From contig DAOVCM010000047.1 in the NCBI GenBank assembly GCA_030670015.1, positions 1 through 6,736 of the forward strand: 6,736 nucleotides of DNA. Direction: 5' to 3'. This document shows positions 4,459-6,736 of the stretch, one piece after another. This stretch comes from Candidatus Bathyarchaeota archaeon (GTDB lineage Archaea; Thermoproteota; Bathyarchaeia; TCS64). The position numbers and the translations under genes are program-made. Within the stretch, counting starts at the first letter, position 1. The number at the start of each line of letters is the position of its first letter. The notes beneath the pieces are model-generated. The model made no database searches. It was not told the origin of the DNA and saw only the letters and a list, made by a program, of their open reading frames with translations.

Positions 4459-5507
4459 AGGAGGCGATTCTGGGTAGAACTGGCTTGAAGGTCAAGGTCC
4501 TCGGTTTTGGCGGCATCCCTATCCAGAGGGTCTCTGAGGAGGAGGCGATATCTGTTGTCCGCCGGTGCTACGAGCTTGGTATCAACTTTTACGACACGGC
4601 TCGGGGCTATACGAACAGCGAGGATAGGATAGGTAAAGCCCTTGAGGACGTCAGGGATGAGGTCTACATTGCGACGAAGTCGGGTCGCCGGACGGCTGAG
4701 GAGCTGTACGCCGAGTTGGGGACCAGCCTAGAGAACCTGAGGACGGATTATATCGATGTTTACCAGCTTCACAATGTCTCCTCGGTGGAGGCTTGGGAGC
4801 AGATCAAGGGTCCTGGCGGGGCTATCGAGGCTGTGTACAAGGCCTACGATGAGGGGAGGATAAGGCATATTGGGATCACGAGCCACAATCCTGAGCTCCT
4901 GGCGGAGATCGTGAAGGAGGACATCTTCGAGACGATCATGATCCCGTACAACTATCTCACCCCCAAGCCTGAGGAGGAGCTGCTGCCCCTTTGCCAGGAG
5001 ATGAACGTTGGTATCATCACTATGAAGCCATTCGGGGGTGGGGCCTTCTCCAACGTGAACACGGCTCTGAAGTTCGTCTTGGGTAAGGAGAATGTGGACA
5101 TCATAATACCTGGGATGATGACGGTTTCCGAGGTGGAAGAGAACTTCCAGGTCGCCTCGGGGTCTCACGGCCTCACAGAGGAGGATCTTGGGCTAATCAA
5201 GGAGGACAAGGTCGAGCTTGGGAGCGAGTTCTGCCGGGCGTGCAACTACTGCCAGCCTTGCCCCCAGGGAATCCCCATCACCTTCGTCCTCCGGGCGGAG
5301 AGCCAGTTCCTGAAGAGGATGGGGTGGAGGCCCGGGACGGAGGAGCGGTTCGCCGAGGTCATCGAGAAGGCTTCCACGTGCGTCCAGTGCGGTGAGTGCG
5401 AGGGGAGGTGCCCCTATCATCTTCCCATCATGGAGCTTCTCCCCGAGAAGACAGCGTCCTTGGCAAGGCTCCTTAAGGCACGGCAGGCCTCAATCACCGT
5501 AACATAA
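4455..5507 (+). CDS. Aldo/keto reductase with C-terminal 2x[4Fe-4S] domain
   Basis: A 350-residue cytoplasmic oxidoreductase. Residues 1-245 are the AKR (alpha/beta)8 barrel: the N-terminus GRTGLKVKVLGFGG (7-20) is the family signature, and the catalytic tetrad Asp47, Tyr52, Lys75 and His106 is complete. KPFGGG (191-196) and IPGMMTVSEVEEN (218-230) fit the NADP(H)-binding end. The tail adds two cysteine clusters: CRACNYCQPCP (260-270) and CVQCGECEGRCP (309-320), each able to hold a [4Fe-4S] centre. This domain order is known from the ferredoxin-like AKR group of archaea and anaerobic bacteria, where electrons may pass between the clusters and the nucleotide or substrate. The substrate is unknown. 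The TTG start at 4455 is forced: the frame is closed by TGA at 4446-4448, and the family N-terminus begins there. GC-rich, host-like. A T-run follows the stop. Confidence 0.9.
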   Translation: MKEAILGRTGLKVKVLGFGGIPIQRVSEEEAISVVRRCYELGINFYDTARGYTNSEDRIGKALEDVRDEVYIATKSGRRTAEELYAELGTSLENLRTDYIDVYQLHNVSSVEAWEQIKGPGGAIEAVYKAYDEGRIRHIGITSHNPELLAEIVKEDIFETIMIPYNYLTPKPEEELLPLCQEMNVGIITMKPFGGGAFSNVNTALKFVLGKENVDIIIPGMMTVSEVEENFQVASGSHGLTEEDLGLIKEDKVELGSEFCRACNYCQPCPQGIPITFVLRAESQFLKRMGWRPGTEERFAEVIEKASTCVQCGECEGRCPYHLPIMELLPEKTASLARLLKARQASITVT

Positions 5508-5508
5508 T

Positions 5509-5517
5509 CCCTTTTTT
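5509..5517 (+). terminator. T-tract terminator after the aldo/keto reductase
   Basis: CCCTTTTTT begins two bases after the TAA stop. A run of six T's on the coding strand is the usual intrinsic stop signal for archaeal RNA polymerase. Confidence 0.55.
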
Positions 5518-5521
5518 CGCG

Positions 5522-5547
5522 AGCGGCGAGGGCTCCTCATCTCCGCT
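5522..5547. terminator. Hairpin between convergent genes
   Basis: AGCGG (5522-5526) pairs with CCGCT (5543-5547), and GAGG (5528-5531) with CCTC (5535-5538), leaving a three-base loop. It lies in the 43-bp gap between the reductase stop and the MlrC stop, so it could help end or protect both transcripts. No T-run follows on the minus side. The pairing was found by eye. Confidence 0.35.
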
Positions 5548-5550
5548 TGG

Positions 5551-6736
5551 TTATAAGAAATGCTGTACAGGATCAATCTTGTCAAGGGGCCAGAGAGGTC
5601 TCGGGACATTCGTGTATGTGAACCAGCTTAGGTTAGGAGTGGTAAGCCCGGGAGCGTCGACCTCTATGACCTCCTTGGAGAAGGGCTCATAGGCAGCCCT
5701 GAAGTGGCCTCTAGATTTGAGGACTAGGATCTTCTTGTCGGTGGGCTCGATGCCGTTTCTCCGGTAGATCTCCGGGTCATTAGGGGCGTGGCTCCTCTCT
5801 GTTATAATAACCTCTATACCGTCGATGTCCAGGACCGCAGTCCTCCCAACGTTGGCCCTCACTCCCACGCCCCCTGCCTTGTGAATAAAGAAGCCGTCGG
5901 TTATCGTCCTCACAACTCCCGTAATCTCTATTGGTTCTCCGTGGAAGTTGTCGGTCTTGCCACCGATCTTCATGGTAATTTTACCTCGGACCCCTGTCTC
6001 TATTGCTTTCTCAACGGCTTCGGGGTCCTTTATAGCGGCGATACCTACGTTCTTGGCGCGTCTCTTGATTAGTTCCCTGAGGATCTCGGTGCCGTCTCCT
6101 GGTGCGCCTCCGCCTGGGTTATCGGCTACATCAGCTAGGATGATGGGCCCCTCTTCGGCCTCGATCGCCTTTTCGACAGCTGTCTCGATGGGTGTCAGCT
6201 CCTTCAGGAACTCATGCCTCAGCGTCCAGAACATCTCCCCGAGTTCGTCACAGAGTTTTTGGGCTAGCTCCCTATCGTTGTCGGTAACTGCCACAACGCT
6301 GGAGCCGACCCTCTTCACGTCGGCGTAGGGAAAGGCCGGGAAGAGACAGACGTTGAGCACGCCCTCCATTGCCTCCATCTCCCTCGCCCTCTCCAGGAGC
6401 TTCACCATGGGGCCCTCTGTGGTTCTCTGGTTGATGGTGGGGGGCATCATGCGAACCTTCGTCAGGGCGACCACAGGGCGGATCTTACCTTCCAGTGTAG
6501 AAGCCAAGTTCTCTGCTGCCTCCACGCCCCTCTCGTACATGTCGATGTGAGGATTAGTGTCGAAACCGAAGATGGCATCTACATTGCTCACAATCATCTT
6601 CGAGACGAGAGCATGGAGGTCCAGGGTGATGAAGATCGGAACGGATTTTCCCACGAGCTTCCTGACTGCCTTCAAGAGGGTTCCCTCCGCCTCCGGGATT
6701 CCCTCGGCCACCATGGCTCCATGCAGTGAGAGCAGG
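5551..6736 (-). CDS. M81 metallopeptidase, MlrC (microcystinase C) family, N-terminus outside the window
   Basis: The frame runs through the right edge: before the internal ATG at 6712-6714 it reads LLSLHGA, so that ATG is not the start. Compared with Sphingomonas MlrC, about 145 residues are missing. Family metal/active-site residues appear at the right spacing: His of SLHGAM, then 34 residues later Asp and His of TLDLHA, then His of NPHID 22 residues on. These match MlrC His150, Asp184, His186 and His208. The family's Glu56 is beyond the window. Other hallmarks are HIDMYERG, ADVADNPGGGAPGDGTEILR and an intact C-terminal domain. MlrC itself cleaves a linear tetrapeptide in microcystin breakdown. 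Archaeal relatives act on unknown, probably small peptide or amide, substrates. Zn2+-dependent hydrolysis in the cytoplasm is the likely role. GC-rich, convergent with the reductase. Confidence 0.9.
   Translation of the reverse strand, partial: LLSLHGAMVAEGIPEAEGTLLKAVRKLVGKSVPIFITLDLHALVSKMIVSNVDAIFGFDTNPHIDMYERGVEAAENLASTLEGKIRPVVALTKVRMMPPTINQRTTEGPMVKLLERAREMEAMEGVLNVCLFPAFPYADVKRVGSSVVAVTDNDRELAQKLCDELGEMFWTLRHEFLKELTPIETAVEKAIEAEEGPIILADVADNPGGGAPGDGTEILRELIKRRAKNVGIAAIKDPEAVEKAIETGVRGKITMKIGGKTDNFHGEPIEITGVVRTITDGFFIHKAGGVGVRANVGRTAVLDIDGIEVIITERSHAPNDPEIYRRNGIEPTDKKILVLKSRGHFRAAYEPFSKEVIEVDAPGLTTPNLSWFTYTNVPRPLWPLDKIDPVQHFL

Noticed and set aside
4728..5420. Minus ORFs opposite the aldo/keto reductase
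   Set aside because: Mirror frames of a clearly identified enzyme with an intact catalytic tetrad and Fe-S motifs.
5788..6729. Plus ORFs opposite the MlrC gene
   Set aside because: Antisense shadows. The minus frame carries all the family motifs.
1..6736. tRNA, rRNA or riboswitch genes
   Set aside because: No T-loop GGTTCRAATCC-type box with a paired acceptor, and no rRNA-like or known riboswitch core, was found by eye.

Overview
The window looks archaeal. There are TATA-like boxes about 25 bases ahead of likely transcription starts, short or absent leaders, a TTG start, T-tract termination, and a gene set (AbrB/PIN toxin-antitoxin, Fe-S aldo/keto reductase, UbiD remnant, MlrC/M81 peptidase) common in uncultured archaea such as Bathyarchaeia-type lineages. 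That taxonomic guess is inference. The host-like genes are GC-rich. The stretch from about 670 to 2470 is visibly AT-rich and looks acquired.

Layout. 1-342, minus strand: an AbrB-type antitoxin and the start of a PIN-domain toxin that overlaps it by 41 bases, with a promoter and a candidate operator upstream. 504-665, plus strand: a small one-CxxC ORF of doubtful status. 672-693: a lone copy of a 22-base transposon-like end. 674-2470, minus strand, AT-rich: a decayed UbiD-type decarboxylase N-terminus, an intact saccharopine dehydrogenase-like gene, and an unrecognised ORF broken by an amber codon. 2471-2640: a 170-bp element with inverted ends. 2699-3931: a 12-helix MFS transporter. 3950-4458: two coding-like fragments of unrecognised gene(s) around a second 170-bp copy of the element (4087-4256). 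4455-5507: an aldo/keto reductase with two [4Fe-4S] motifs. 5551-6736, minus strand: an MlrC/M81 metallopeptidase running off the right edge.

The main result is an apparently non-autonomous inverted-repeat element family. Two same-orientation, equal-length copies (ungapped, 150 of 170 positions identical by hand count) bracket the MFS gene, and a third lone end lies at 672-693. Each carries, or sits in, a CG-alternating tract. Every broken coding fragment in the window stops or starts at such an end or tract. These ends therefore appear to mark insertion or rearrangement junctions that dismantled a UbiD gene and at least two others. The intact genes (MFS, reductase, MlrC, saccharopine dehydrogenase-like) do not form one obvious pathway. 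The reductase, MFS and MlrC would fit small-molecule or peptide catabolism, but that is loose inference.
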